A stretch of 64,000 bases of DNA from Jejuia sp049889775 (GCA_049889775.1 JBMHCT010000046.1:87850-151849), one strand, 5' to 3'. Shown: positions 1 through 9,582, counted from the stretch's first letter. Numbers and translations are program-made. Notes: generated by a model not told the origin, from the sequence alone.

Positions 1-96
1 GATTGCGGAATGCAAGTGAAGAACTTCAACGATATTAAAGAAGGCGATATTATAGAAGCCTTTACAGAAGTTGAGGTTAAGAAGACTTTGAAATAA
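1..96 (+). CDS. infB: Translation initiation factor IF-2, C-terminal end (partial)
   Basis: The first 31 codons and TAA read through from the left edge and end in a segment of the form CGMQVKNFNDIKEGDIIEAF, which is the typical last beta-barrel strand region of bacterial IF-2 (domain IV). IF-2 is the GTPase that brings initiator tRNA to the 30S subunit. Only the extreme C-terminus is visible, so the GTPase domain cannot be checked. The assignment rests on the conserved NFNDIKEGD pattern. A rho-independent hairpin follows 19 bases after the stop. Confidence 0.85.
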   Translation, partial: DCGMQVKNFNDIKEGDIIEAFTEVEVKKTLK

Positions 97-114
97 AAAG
101 CATATAATTGTAAA

Positions 115-150
115 TAAAAAATGCGAACCGAAAGGTTCGCATTTTTTATT
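115..150. terminator. Bidirectional rho-independent terminator between infB and the SPOR gene
   Basis: A perfect 9-bp stem, ATGCGAACC/GGTTCGCAT with a GAAA tetraloop, is flanked by an A-run on the left and a T-run on the right. It can therefore stop transcription from both converging genes. Confidence 0.9.
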
Positions 151-162
151 TACATCACTTAT

Positions 163-549
163 CTATTTTTTCTTTTTGGGCTTAAAAATAAATGCCGCGG
201 GAAATTTATATTTTACTTTCTTCAAAGCTCTATCAGCCTCTAAACGCGTGTTAAAATTACCAACCCAAACCTTAAAATTAGGCTCTTCATAATGCATAAC
301 TGGGCGCCATTGAGTAAAGGCTTCCGTAAAGTCTTTTTGTGAATTTTTGGCACCATTTCTGTTTCCAGAATAGATTTGAATTTTATAGCGTCTGGAGTCT
401 GTTTCATCTTTATTCACCTCCTTTCTTAGGTCCAAAAGTTGGGTAATGCGTTGGTCTTGATTGATAGTTACGGTGCCTTCTTGAGCGTTACTAAAAAAGG
501 ACATTAAACTAATGCACAATGTTGATAAATAAAGGTTTTTACGGCTCAT
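163..549 (-). CDS. SPOR domain-containing secreted protein
   Basis: The 128-residue product has an N-terminal signal peptide (hydrophobic stretch LYLSTLCISLMSFFSNAQ) and a C-terminal SPOR-like domain over roughly residues 55-122, with the pattern YKIQIYSG...A.....F.....P.....PNFKVWVGNF.T..EA. SPOR domains bind denuded septal peptidoglycan glycan strands, so a periplasmic or envelope role is expected. I chose the ATG at 549. The frame extends upstream only to a TTG at 567, which would add six lysine-rich residues ahead of a complete signal peptide. The gene converges on infB and shares its terminator. No partner gene suggests a more precise role. Confidence 0.8.
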   Translation of the reverse strand: MSRKNLYLSTLCISLMSFFSNAQEGTVTINQDQRITQLLDLRKEVNKDETDSRRYKIQIYSGNRNGAKNSQKDFTEAFTQWRPVMHYEEPNFKVWVGNFNTRLEADRALKKVKYKFPAAFIFKPKKKK

Positions 550-658
550 TTTAATTAATTTTTTCAAATGCTATACAAATATATACGACATAAACGAAAA
601 CATTGATCATTTTGTTATTTAGAATCCCTCTAAATTAGTAATTAACAGTTCTTCAACA

Positions 659-689
659 TTTCGAAAATCGACTTTAAGTATTACTTTTG
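659..689 (+). promoter_or_regulatory. Candidate promoter of the act-cox operon
   Basis: The box TACTTTTG at 682-689 matches the Bacteroidota -7 consensus TAnnTTTG. It is preceded by TTTC at 659-662 with 19-bp spacing, as expected for the -33 element. It lies 82 bases before the actA start codon. The match is by motif only. Confidence 0.5.
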
Positions 690-770
690 CCTGAAGTTTT
701 ATTATTGTGTTTTTTCAGTGTTTCTCTAGAAAAAACCGTACCAAAATTTAGAAGTTAATAAACTAACAAT

Positions 771-2072
771 ATGAAACAGGTGATTCACCGTAAGTTAAGC
801 AACTTTCTACTTCGCGTAAGCTTAATTGTATTATTAGCATTTTCAACCTCATTATCAGCACAAGGAGACCCAGCAAAGGGGAAAGCATTATTTAATGCCA
901 ATTGTGCTGCATGTCATCAATTAGACAAAAAAATGACTGGACCTGCTCTACGTAATGTAGAGGCTAGATTGTCCGAAAATGAAGGTTTGGATAGAGACTG
1001 GTTGTATGCATGGATTAGGAACAGTGCCGGAGTTATTAAGTCTGGAGATGTTTATGCTAATAAAATTTACAATGAGTATGGCGGTGCAGCAATGACTGCT
1101 TTTCCTCAATTATCTGATGCCGATATTGATAATATTTTAGCATATACGGCAGAAGAGAAAAAAGCGCCTGCCGCAGCTGCTGTTGCAACAACTACAACTG
1201 TTGGGTCTGGGGGTAATAATAGCGGTATTTCAAATGAACTTATTTTAGGGGCGCTTGCCATATTGTTTATTTTACTAGCCTCTGGTTTGTATTTGGTAAA
1301 CAAAACATTACGCCGCTTTGCTAATGCGCAGGGTGTAGAATTGCCAGAATCCTCTTCTAGAACGCCATTATGGAAAGCCTTTGTGCAAAATCAGTTTTTA
1401 ATGATTGTAGTGGCAATATTCTTCTTGCTTTCAAGCGCTTATTTCGTTTATGGGTATTTATCACAAATAGGAGTTGATCAAGGCTACGAGCCAGTACAGC
1501 CTATTCATTATTCGCATAGAATTCACGCTGGAGATAACGGTATCGATTGTAAGTACTGCCACTCTTCTGCAAGAGTGAGTAAACATTCTGGAATTCCTTC
1601 ATTGAATGTATGTATGAATTGTCATAAGTCGATTTATCAGGTTGCGGAAGAAACCCAACAAGAAGGTTTAACAGAGTACGGTGTAGATTATAATGCTGAA
1701 ATCAAAAAGCTGTATACTGCTGTTGGATGGGATGACGAAAATCAAAAATATACTGGTGAAACTAAACCTGTAAAGTGGATTAGAATACACAATTTACCAG
1801 ATTTTGCTTATTTCAACCACTCTCAGCACGTAACAGTTGCAGGTGTGGAGTGTCAAACGTGTCACGGACCAGTTGAAGAAATGGAAGTAATGTATCAACA
1901 TGCGCCTTTAACCATGGGGTGGTGTATTAATTGTCACAGAGAAACAAATGTGGCGGTTAAGGACAATGCATACTATGAGAAGATTCATGAAGAGCTATCT
2001 AAAAAGTACGGTGTTGAAAATCTTACTGCAGCTCAAATGGGTGGCTTGGAATGTGGAAAGTGTCACTATTAA
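771..2072 (+). CDS. actA: Alternative complex III subunit ActA, multiheme cytochrome c
   Basis: ActA is the electron-exit subunit of alternative complex III, the quinol:cytochrome c/oxidase oxidoreductase that replaces the bc1 complex in many Bacteroidota. The 433-residue protein shows a signal peptide (residues 1-31), a class I cytochrome c domain with CAACH at 45-49, a Gly/Ser-rich linker, two membrane segments near residues 158-175 and 205-225, and then five more heme sites: CKYCH 260, CMNCH 281, CQTCH 361, CINCH 385 and CGKCH 428. Six CxxCH motifs in all agree with a mono-heme domain fused to the pentaheme ActA core. It opens an eight-gene operon with actB downstream. Confidence 0.93.
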   Translation: MKQVIHRKLSNFLLRVSLIVLLAFSTSLSAQGDPAKGKALFNANCAACHQLDKKMTGPALRNVEARLSENEGLDRDWLYAWIRNSAGVIKSGDVYANKIYNEYGGAAMTAFPQLSDADIDNILAYTAEEKKAPAAAAVATTTTVGSGGNNSGISNELILGALAILFILLASGLYLVNKTLRRFANAQGVELPESSSRTPLWKAFVQNQFLMIVVAIFFLLSSAYFVYGYLSQIGVDQGYEPVQPIHYSHRIHAGDNGIDCKYCHSSARVSKHSGIPSLNVCMNCHKSIYQVAEETQQEGLTEYGVDYNAEIKKLYTAVGWDDENQKYTGETKPVKWIRIHNLPDFAYFNHSQHVTVAGVECQTCHGPVEEMEVMYQHAPLTMGWCINCHRETNVAVKDNAYYEKIHEELSKKYGVENLTAAQMGGLECGKCHY

Positions 2073-2146
2073 TAAAAAGAAGTAACAGTTTTAGTTGAAG
2101 AGTCATTCAGACAACTAAGAACTAAAAACTAATAACTAGTAAAAAT

Positions 2147-5100
2147 ATGTCATCAAACAAGAAATACTGGAAAAGTGTTGAAGAGCTAAACGAAAACAGC
2201 TCAATTGTTGAGACGCTGAAACAAAACGAGTTTGTAGAAGAAATTCCAACGGATGAATTTTTAGGTGATAAGGAAACTTTAGAATCATCTTCTACGACAC
2301 GACGTGATTTCTTAAAATATGTTGGTTTTACAACGGCTGCTGCTTCTTTGGCAGCTTGTGAAGGACCTGTAAAAAAGTCAATTCCATACGTAGTGCAGCC
2401 AAAGGAAATTATTCCAGGTGTAGCTAATTATTACGCTACTACTATTGCTGATGGTTTTGATTTTGCGAGTGTTTTGGTTAAAACGCGAGAAGGTCGCCCA
2501 ATTAAAATAGAAAACAATGATTTAGCTGTTACTAATAGTAGTGCCAATGCCAGAGTGCACGCTTCCGTTTTAGGATTATATGATAGCCTAAGAGTTCAAG
2601 GTCCAATGAAGGACGGAGAAACTATTTCTTGGGACGATTTTGATGCCGAAACTACAAAAGCACTAACTGAGATTGCTGCGGCAAATAAACCAATTGTATT
2701 TTTAACACAGACTTATGCGAGTCCGTCAACAGCTAAATTGGTTGCGCAGTTTTCTGAAAAGTATGGTAATGTAAGTCATGTACAGTATGATGCGGTTTCT
2801 GAATCTGCTGCGCTTGACGCATTTCAAAATAAATATGGAGAGCGAGCATTAGCTAGTTATGATTTCTCCAAGGCAAAGACTATCGTATCGGTTGGTGCGG
2901 ACTTTTTAGGAGATTGGCAAGGTGGTGGATATGACTCTGGTTACGCTAAGAAACGAATTCCAGATCATGGTAAGATGTCTCGCCATATTCAGTTTGAATC
3001 TAATATGACGCTTTCTGGTGCAAATGCTGATAAGCGTGTGCCATTAACGCCATCGCAACAAAAGCAAGCCTTAGCAAAATTACATAGTTTGATAGTTGGT
3101 GGTTCTGTTAGTACAGACTTACCAGAAGCTATTAAAGAAGCCATTACAAAGGCAGCTGAGGAATTGAATAAAGCAGGATCTAAAGGATTAGTTGTTACGG
3201 GTATTCAAGATGTTAATGCGCAAACCGTTGCTTTAGAGATTAACGAGGCTTTAGGAAGTAATGCTTTTGATCCTAAAACTCCAGTTAAAACAAGACAAGG
3301 TAGTGATAAGGCGGTTGCACAATTAGTTGAGGATTTAAAAGCAGGTAATGTGGGTGCTGTTATCATGAGTGGTGTTAACCCTGTGTATACATTACCAAAT
3401 GCCACTGATTTTATTGAAGGAATAAAGAAAGCAGATTTATCAATCGCTTTTTCTTTAAAAGAAGATGAAACAGCTTCAGAATGTCAATATATAGCTGCTG
3501 TTCCTCATTATTTAGAATCTTGGGGAGATGTAGAATTGAAAAAAGGACATTATGCATTAACACAACCTACAATTCGTCCTTTATTTAATACGAAACAATT
3601 TCAAGAGGTGTTATTAAAGTGGACAGGGAATGATAGTTCTTACCACGATTACATAAAAGAAACTTGGGGTACAGATATTTTAGGAGATAGTTCATTCAAC
3701 AAAGCGCTACATGATGGTGTTTATGTTGGTGCCTTAGCTGAGGAAGTTGAAACCGAAGCAATTGACGAAGAAAACATTGAAGCACCATCAGGAAATGCTG
3801 CTAGTGTTTTGGCGGCATCAGCTAAAGCTTCTGGTTTAGAGCTTACGCTTTATACTAAAACAGGTATGGGTGATGGACAGCAGGCCAATAATCCTTGGTT
3901 GCAAGAGTTCCCAGATCCATTAACTAGAATTACTTGGGATAACTATTTGACCGTTTCAGAGGCTGATGCTAAGGAATTGGATCTTTGGTTAGATTCAAGT
4001 ACGTTCTTTAGTGAGAATAGAAACGAAGCTACAGGAGGTTTAAATGGTAAATATGCAAAAATCACTGTTGATGGTTCGTCTTTGACAGTGCCAGTAATAG
4101 TGCAACCTGGTCAAGCAAAAGGTTCAGTAGGATTATCTTTTGGATATGGAAGAACCGCTGGCCTTAAAGAAGAAATGCAAACAGGTGTAAATGCCTATCC
4201 ATTATATAAAAATTTCAATACGGTACAGTCTGTAAGTATTGAGGCTGCTCCTGGAAAACATGAATTTGCTGCAATACAATTGCACAACACATTAATGGGT
4301 CGTGGTGATATTATTAGAGAAACCACTCTAGAAATATTCAATACAAAAGATAAAGAGTATTGGAATCCAATACCAAAAGTATCCTTAAATCATGAAGAGA
4401 CTCCAGTAACGTCTCCTGAAGTTGATTTATGGGATGAATTTGATAGATCCATAGGTCACCATTTCAATTTGTCAATTGATTTAAATGCCTGTACAGGATG
4501 TGGTGCTTGTGTGATAGCTTGTCATGCTGAAAATAATGTGCCAGTTGTAGGTAAAGAGGAAATTAGACGTAGCCGTGATATGCATTGGTTACGAATTGAT
4601 AGGTATTATTCTTCAGCTGAAACTTTTGAAGGTGATGATGCCAAAAAAGAAGAAATGTCTGGTCTTTGGGGAGATAACGGATCTCTTGGTGGATTTGGTG
4701 AGATGGAAGCACCATCAGCTAATCCTCAAGTGGCGTTCCAACCTATTATGTGTCAGCATTGTAACCATGCACCTTGTGAAACTGTTTGTCCAGTAGCTGC
4801 CACTGCTCACGGTCGTCAAGGTCAAAACCATATGGCGTATAACCGTTGTGTAGGTACAAGATATTGTGCGAATAACTGTCCATATAAGGTACGTCGTTTC
4901 AATTGGTTCTTATACAATGGTAATGATGAGTTTGATTATCATATGAATGATGATTTAGGACGAATGGTATTGAATCCAGATGTTGTTGTGCGTTCTAGAG
5001 GTGTTATGGAGAAGTGTTCTATGTGTATTCAAAAAACACAGAAAACAATTTTGGATGCGAAGCGTGATGGACGTCAAATTAAGGATGGTGAATTCCAAAC

Positions 5101-5275
5101 GGCATGTTCTGCTGCTTGTAGTTCTGGTGCAATGGTATTTGGAGATATTAATGACGAAGAAAGTGAAGTGGCCAAATTAACTAAGGATGATCGTATGTAT
5201 CACCTGTTGGAGCATGTAGGTACTAAACCAAATGTGATGTACCACACCATGGTAAGAAATACAAACGAAGCATAA
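2147..5275 (+). CDS. actB: Alternative complex III subunit ActB, molybdopterin-oxidoreductase-like iron-sulfur protein
   Basis: The 1042-residue protein combines a degenerate molybdopterin-oxidoreductase-like region (about residues 90-700) with a ferredoxin-like region from residue 782. The ferredoxin region holds four cysteine clusters: CTGCGACVIAC, CQHCNHAPCETVC, CVGTRYCANNC and CSMCIQ...CSAAC. This matches the three 4Fe-4S plus one 3Fe-4S arrangement known for ActB, which has no molybdenum cofactor. A twin-arginine motif at R52-R53 (RRDFLK) is followed by a hydrophobic stretch and a lipobox-like LAAC with C71. It is therefore probably Tat-exported and lipid-anchored at the periplasmic face. 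The N-terminal extension before the RR is typical of this family. Confidence 0.93.
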   Translation: MSSNKKYWKSVEELNENSSIVETLKQNEFVEEIPTDEFLGDKETLESSSTTRRDFLKYVGFTTAAASLAACEGPVKKSIPYVVQPKEIIPGVANYYATTIADGFDFASVLVKTREGRPIKIENNDLAVTNSSANARVHASVLGLYDSLRVQGPMKDGETISWDDFDAETTKALTEIAAANKPIVFLTQTYASPSTAKLVAQFSEKYGNVSHVQYDAVSESAALDAFQNKYGERALASYDFSKAKTIVSVGADFLGDWQGGGYDSGYAKKRIPDHGKMSRHIQFESNMTLSGANADKRVPLTPSQQKQALAKLHSLIVGGSVSTDLPEAIKEAITKAAEELNKAGSKGLVVTGIQDVNAQTVALEINEALGSNAFDPKTPVKTRQGSDKAVAQLVEDLKAGNVGAVIMSGVNPVYTLPNATDFIEGIKKADLSIAFSLKEDETASECQYIAAVPHYLESWGDVELKKGHYALTQPTIRPLFNTKQFQEVLLKWTGNDSSYHDYIKETWGTDILGDSSFNKALHDGVYVGALAEEVETEAIDEENIEAPSGNAASVLAASAKASGLELTLYTKTGMGDGQQANNPWLQEFPDPLTRITWDNYLTVSEADAKELDLWLDSSTFFSENRNEATGGLNGKYAKITVDGSSLTVPVIVQPGQAKGSVGLSFGYGRTAGLKEEMQTGVNAYPLYKNFNTVQSVSIEAAPGKHEFAAIQLHNTLMGRGDIIRETTLEIFNTKDKEYWNPIPKVSLNHEETPVTSPEVDLWDEFDRSIGHHFNLSIDLNACTGCGACVIACHAENNVPVVGKEEIRRSRDMHWLRIDRYYSSAETFEGDDAKKEEMSGLWGDNGSLGGFGEMEAPSANPQVAFQPIMCQHCNHAPCETVCPVAATAHGRQGQNHMAYNRCVGTRYCANNCPYKVRRFNWFLYNGNDEFDYHMNDDLGRMVLNPDVVVRSRGVMEKCSMCIQKTQKTILDAKRDGRQIKDGEFQTACSAACSSGAMVFGDINDEESEVAKLTKDDRMYHLLEHVGTKPNVMYHTMVRNTNEA

Positions 5276-5343
5276 TTTTAAATATCAAACTAAATGTTAA
5301 AGGCATATTTGCTTTAAACAGATAAACAATTAAATAATTAAAT

Positions 5344-7077
5344 ATGGCGTCTCATTACGAAGCACCTATTAGAAGACCTTTAGTTACAGGAGAAAAATCA
5401 TACCACGATGTTACTGTGGATGTTGCTAAACCTGTAGAAGGTAAAGCCAATAAGCACTGGTGGATAGTTTTTGGTATTGCACTTACGGCTTTTCTTTGGG
5501 GAATTGGATGTATTATTTATACCATTTCAACAGGAATTGGAACTTGGGGTCTTAACAGAACAGTAAACTGGGCTTGGGATATTACCAACTTCGTTTGGTG
5601 GGTAGGTATTGGACACGCGGGAACACTTATTTCAGCGGTATTATTACTCTTCCGTCAAAAATGGAGGATGGCGATTAACCGTTCTGCTGAGGCGATGACC
5701 ATTTTCTCGGTAGTACAAGCAGGTTTATTTCCTATCATCCATATGGGTCGTCCTTGGTTAGCATATTGGGTACTACCTATACCAAACCAATTCGGTTCTT
5801 TATGGGTTAATTTTAACTCACCACTTTTATGGGATGTATTTGCAATTTCAACATATTTATCGGTATCTCTAGTATTCTGGTGGACAGGTTTATTGCCTGA
5901 TTTCGCAATGTTACGAGACAGAGCTATTAGGCCTTTTCAAAAGAAAATATATGCATTATTAAGTTTTGGATGGTCTGGTCGTGCTAAAGATTGGCAACGT
6001 TTTGAAGAAGTGTCTTTGGTACTTGCTGGTTTAGCAACGCCATTAGTACTGTCTGTGCATACTATTGTATCGTTTGACTTCGCAACATCTGTAATTCCTG
6101 GTTGGCATACCACAATATTTCCACCTTACTTCGTTGCAGGAGCGGTATTCTCAGGATTTGCTATGGTAAATACACTTTTAATCATCATGAGAAAAGTGTG
6201 TAACCTAGAAGATTATATTACAGTACAACATATCGAGTTGATGAACATCGTAATTATGATTACAGGTTCCATCGTTGGTGTGGCATATATTACGGAATTA
6301 TTTATTGCATGGTATTCTGGTGTAGAGTATGAGCAATACGCGTTCTTAAACAGAGCTACTGGTCCTTATGCTTGGGCATATTGGTCAATGATGATTTGTA
6401 ACGTTTTTTCTCCACAGTTCATGTGGTTTAAAAAGTTGCGTACAAGTATCATGTTCTCATTTGCAATTTCAATCGTAGTAAACATTGGGATGTGGTTTGA
6501 GCGTTTCGTAATTATTGTAACATCATTACACAGAGATTACTTGCCATCGTCTTGGACAATGTTCTCTCCAACTTTTGTAGATATTGGAATATTCATAGGT
6601 ACTATCGGATTCTTCTTTGTCTTGTTCCTATTGTATTCAAGAACATTTCCTGTAATTGCTCAGGCGGAAGTGAAAACGATATTGAAATCCTCTGGAGAAA
6701 AATATAAAAACTTGAGAGAGGCAGGTAAAAGTTTAGCTGGTACTGGTGCAGATGAGAGAACTTCAGGTGTTGCGGCACAGGTTAGTGTACCAAAGGCTGA
6801 AGTATCAGAAGAAGATAAGTCTGAAATGACCACTTCTTTACTTGAAAGTATAGGATCATTTGATGCTGCCACGCAACAAGCGGATGACTTGAAAAAGATT
6901 AGTGGTGTAGGTCCTAAAATGGAAGAAGTACTAAACAGTATTGGTATTTATACGTTCCTTCAGGTTAGTAAAATGACCAAAAAAGAATATGATTTGTTGG
7001 ACAGCATTACAGGTTCTTTCCCTGGAAGAGCAGAACGGGATGATTGGTCTGGACAAGCTAAAAAATTAATAAACTAA
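5344..7077 (+). CDS. actC: Alternative complex III subunit ActC, NrfD/PsrC-type quinol-binding membrane protein with a C-terminal helix-hairpin-helix tail
   Basis: ActC is one of the two large NrfD-like membrane subunits of alternative complex III and carries the quinol site. The core (about residues 35-440) has around ten hydrophobic segments with NrfD features such as the GHAGTLISA and MGRPW stretches. After it come an acidic/Ser-rich linker and a helix-hairpin-helix-like domain at about 515-577 (LKKISGVGPKMEEVLNSIGI, then GRAERDDW). The tail makes the protein clearly longer than an NrfD core. Similar HhH tails occur on unrelated proteins, and their function here is unknown. The gene sits 68 bases after actB and 9 bases before actD. 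Confidence 0.92.
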   Translation: MASHYEAPIRRPLVTGEKSYHDVTVDVAKPVEGKANKHWWIVFGIALTAFLWGIGCIIYTISTGIGTWGLNRTVNWAWDITNFVWWVGIGHAGTLISAVLLLFRQKWRMAINRSAEAMTIFSVVQAGLFPIIHMGRPWLAYWVLPIPNQFGSLWVNFNSPLLWDVFAISTYLSVSLVFWWTGLLPDFAMLRDRAIRPFQKKIYALLSFGWSGRAKDWQRFEEVSLVLAGLATPLVLSVHTIVSFDFATSVIPGWHTTIFPPYFVAGAVFSGFAMVNTLLIIMRKVCNLEDYITVQHIELMNIVIMITGSIVGVAYITELFIAWYSGVEYEQYAFLNRATGPYAWAYWSMMICNVFSPQFMWFKKLRTSIMFSFAISIVVNIGMWFERFVIIVTSLHRDYLPSSWTMFSPTFVDIGIFIGTIGFFFVLFLLYSRTFPVIAQAEVKTILKSSGEKYKNLREAGKSLAGTGADERTSGVAAQVSVPKAEVSEEDKSEMTTSLLESIGSFDAATQQADDLKKISGVGPKMEEVLNSIGIYTFLQVSKMTKKEYDLLDSITGSFPGRAERDDWSGQAKKLIN

Positions 7078-7086
7078 ACGTAGTCA

Positions 7087-7620
7087 ATGGAAGCTTCAAA
7101 AGTTATTCACGCTATCTATACCGATGATGATGTACTAATGTCTGCCGTAAAAAAGGTAAAGGCTGAAAGACATCACATTGAAGAAATATATACACCATTT
7201 CCAGTACATGGTTTAGATAAAGCTATGGGACTTGACGGTACAAGAATTGCAATTTGTGCCTTTCTATATGGTTTAGTAGGTTTAACCGTTGCAATCGTAA
7301 TGATGAATTTTATTATGATTGAAGATTGGCCTCAAGATATTGGTGGTAAGCCAAGTTTTAGCTATATAGAAAATATGCCAGCGTTTGTGCCGATTATGTT
7401 CGAGCTTACTGTGTTTTTCGCAGCACATTTAATGGTGATTACGTTTTATTTAAGAAGTAGAATGTGGCCATTTAAGAAAGCCGAAAATCCGGATCCTAGA
7501 ACTACAGATGATCATTTTTTAATGGAAATTGCAGTGCATGGAAACGAAAATGAACTGGAAAATTTACTTGCTGAAACAGGAGCTGTAGAAATTAACGTAG
7601 TAGATAAAGAAGCGCATTAA
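7087..7620 (+). CDS. actD: Alternative complex III subunit ActD (DUF3341)
   Basis: The 177-residue protein has two membrane helices (about residues 58-82 and 97-120) between a cytoplasmic N-terminal domain and a C-terminal tail. The order soluble domain - helix pair - short acidic tail and the YTPFPVHGLD motif near residue 37 fit the DUF3341 family, which is ActD of alternative complex III. ActD packs against ActB/ActC and stabilises the complex. Position directly between actC and actE supports the call. Confidence 0.9.
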   Translation: MEASKVIHAIYTDDDVLMSAVKKVKAERHHIEEIYTPFPVHGLDKAMGLDGTRIAICAFLYGLVGLTVAIVMMNFIMIEDWPQDIGGKPSFSYIENMPAFVPIMFELTVFFAAHLMVITFYLRSRMWPFKKAENPDPRTTDDHFLMEIAVHGNENELENLLAETGAVEINVVDKEAH

Positions 7621-7629
7621 TATAGTTTT

Positions 7630-8184
7630 ATGAAGAGCTTAATTAAAATAATAGTTGTAGCATTAGTTTTGGTGTCCTTTTCTTGTCAAAAGAAAACTTC
7701 TCCAAATTACCAATACATGCCAAATATGTATGAACCAGTTGGGTATGAAACCTATGGGGAAAACCAACTATATGAAAATGGCATGGAAGCAAGAACACCT
7801 GCTCCTGGAAGTATACCAAGAGGTTATGTACCTTTTGATATTGAAAACTCTACTGAAGGTTACGAATTAGCCAAAGCTACCTTAAAAAGTCCTTTAGATT
7901 CAACAGCTGTAGATTTAGAAAGAGGAAAAGAATTGTATGATATTTATTGTGGTATTTGCCATGGTAATAAAGGTAAAGGACAAGGAAAGTTAGTAAAACG
8001 AGAAAAAATATTGGGTGTGCCTAGTTATGACGATGCTGGTAGAGCGATAAATGAAGGTAGTATTTATCATGTGGTGTATTACGGTAAGAACTCTATGGGT
8101 AGTTACGCTAACCAATTAAATGAAGAAGAGCGTTGGCAGGTTGTGTCTTACGTATTAAAGTTAAAGGCAGATTTAGAAAAGTAA
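7630..8184 (+). CDS. actE: Alternative complex III subunit ActE, mono-heme cytochrome c lipoprotein
   Basis: The 184-residue precursor has a type II signal peptide ending in VSFSC (C19) and one class I heme site CGICH at 107-111. A downstream Met in GKNSMGSY is a plausible sixth heme ligand. ActE is the membrane-tethered mono-heme cytochrome of alternative complex III and passes electrons towards the oxidase. It lies 9 bases after actD and 24 before actF. Confidence 0.92.
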   Translation: MKSLIKIIVVALVLVSFSCQKKTSPNYQYMPNMYEPVGYETYGENQLYENGMEARTPAPGSIPRGYVPFDIENSTEGYELAKATLKSPLDSTAVDLERGKELYDIYCGICHGNKGKGQGKLVKREKILGVPSYDDAGRAINEGSIYHVVYYGKNSMGSYANQLNEEERWQVVSYVLKLKADLEK

Positions 8185-8208
8185 GAAAGAAGATAAGATT
8201 ATATAGAT

Positions 8209-9582
8209 ATGTACACATTTTCAAATAAATTAAAGACATTTTCTATTGTACTAGTGATTTTAGGATTATTAGGTGTAGGATATGGTTTTATGACATCTCA
8301 TAAATCTTTTGAAGAAGTAGAGCACTTACTTGCTGAAGAAGCGCATCATGGCGGTCATGGTGAAGCTGCTGCTCATCATGGTGCTGACGAGGCACATGGT
8401 ATGGTTGCTCACGGTGAGGATAAGTATGATAACCATGGAGAAGGAGCTGGACATGCCGAAGTAGACGAACATACCAAACATATAAAACACGTGCAGCATC
8501 AAATTGCGAATAGACCTTGGACAGCACTTTATGTTGCGGCATTTTTCTTTATGATGATAGCTTTAGGATGTTTAGCGTTTTATGCTATTCAAATAGCATC
8601 ACAAGCTGGATGGTCTCCAGTATTATTTAGAGTTATGGAAGGTATTACAGCATACTTATTACCAGGTGCTGTTATTGTGCTTTTGATTGCTATTGCGTCG
8701 GGTACAATCGGGCACTACAACTTATTTATTTGGATGGATCCTGATGTTGTAGCTCACGATAAATTGATTCAGGGTAAATCAGGGTGGTTAAACCTAACTG
8801 GTTTTGCTATAAGAGGTACTGTGTTTATTGCAGGATGGGTACTATACCGTCAATTTGCTAGAAAGTTTTCAATTGCTCAAGATACAGCTGAAGATAAAAG
8901 TAATTTTAAAAAATTATTCCGTATTACAGCAGGATTTTTAGTATTCTTTATTTACACTGAATCTATGATGTCTTGGGATTGGATTATGAGTGTAGATCCT
9001 CACTGGTTCTCTACTCTATTCGGATGGTACGTATTCGCTAGTATGTTTGTAAGTGGAATTACGGCTATTGCTTTAATTTCAATTTATTTGAAATCTAGAG
9101 GTTACTTGGAATTCGTAAATGAAAATCACCTTCACGATGTTGCTAAATTTATGTTTGCAATTAGTATTTTCTGGACGTATTTATGGTTCTCTCAATTCAT
9201 GTTGATTTGGTACTCTAATATTCCAGAAGAGGTAACCTATTTCATATCACGTTTCAACGATTATAAATTACCATTCCTTGGTATGGTAGTATTAAACTTT
9301 GTATTCCCAATTTTAATGTTGATGAATGCAGATTATAAGCGTATCCCCTGGTTTGTAGTAATGACAGGATTAATCATTTTATTTGGACACTACATTGATG
9401 TATTCAATATGATTATGCCAGCAACAGTTGGTGATAGATGGTTCATAGGAATACCAGAAATTGGTTCAATATTACTATTTGCTGGATTATTCATTTTTGT
9501 GGTCTTCACAGCGTTAACTAAAGCGCCACTGTTGGTGAAAGGTTATCCGTTTAGAAAGGAAAGTGAAGATTTCCATTATTAA
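8209..9582 (+). CDS. actF: Alternative complex III subunit ActF, NrfD-like membrane protein with His-rich loop
   Basis: The 457-residue membrane protein is the second NrfD-like subunit (ActF) of alternative complex III. It has one N-terminal helix (about residues 9-27), a long hydrophilic loop at about 38-102 with 14 histidines, and then about nine further hydrophobic segments, with ActF-typical SWDWIMSVDPHWFST. The His/Ala/Gly/Glu-rich loop resembles low-complexity metal-binding insertions and has no obvious counterpart in ActC. The gene lies between actE and coxB, within the operon. Confidence 0.9.
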   Translation: MYTFSNKLKTFSIVLVILGLLGVGYGFMTSHKSFEEVEHLLAEEAHHGGHGEAAAHHGADEAHGMVAHGEDKYDNHGEGAGHAEVDEHTKHIKHVQHQIANRPWTALYVAAFFFMMIALGCLAFYAIQIASQAGWSPVLFRVMEGITAYLLPGAVIVLLIAIASGTIGHYNLFIWMDPDVVAHDKLIQGKSGWLNLTGFAIRGTVFIAGWVLYRQFARKFSIAQDTAEDKSNFKKLFRITAGFLVFFIYTESMMSWDWIMSVDPHWFSTLFGWYVFASMFVSGITAIALISIYLKSRGYLEFVNENHLHDVAKFMFAISIFWTYLWFSQFMLIWYSNIPEEVTYFISRFNDYKLPFLGMVVLNFVFPILMLMNADYKRIPWFVVMTGLIILFGHYIDVFNMIMPATVGDRWFIGIPEIGSILLFAGLFIFVVFTALTKAPLLVKGYPFRKESEDFHY

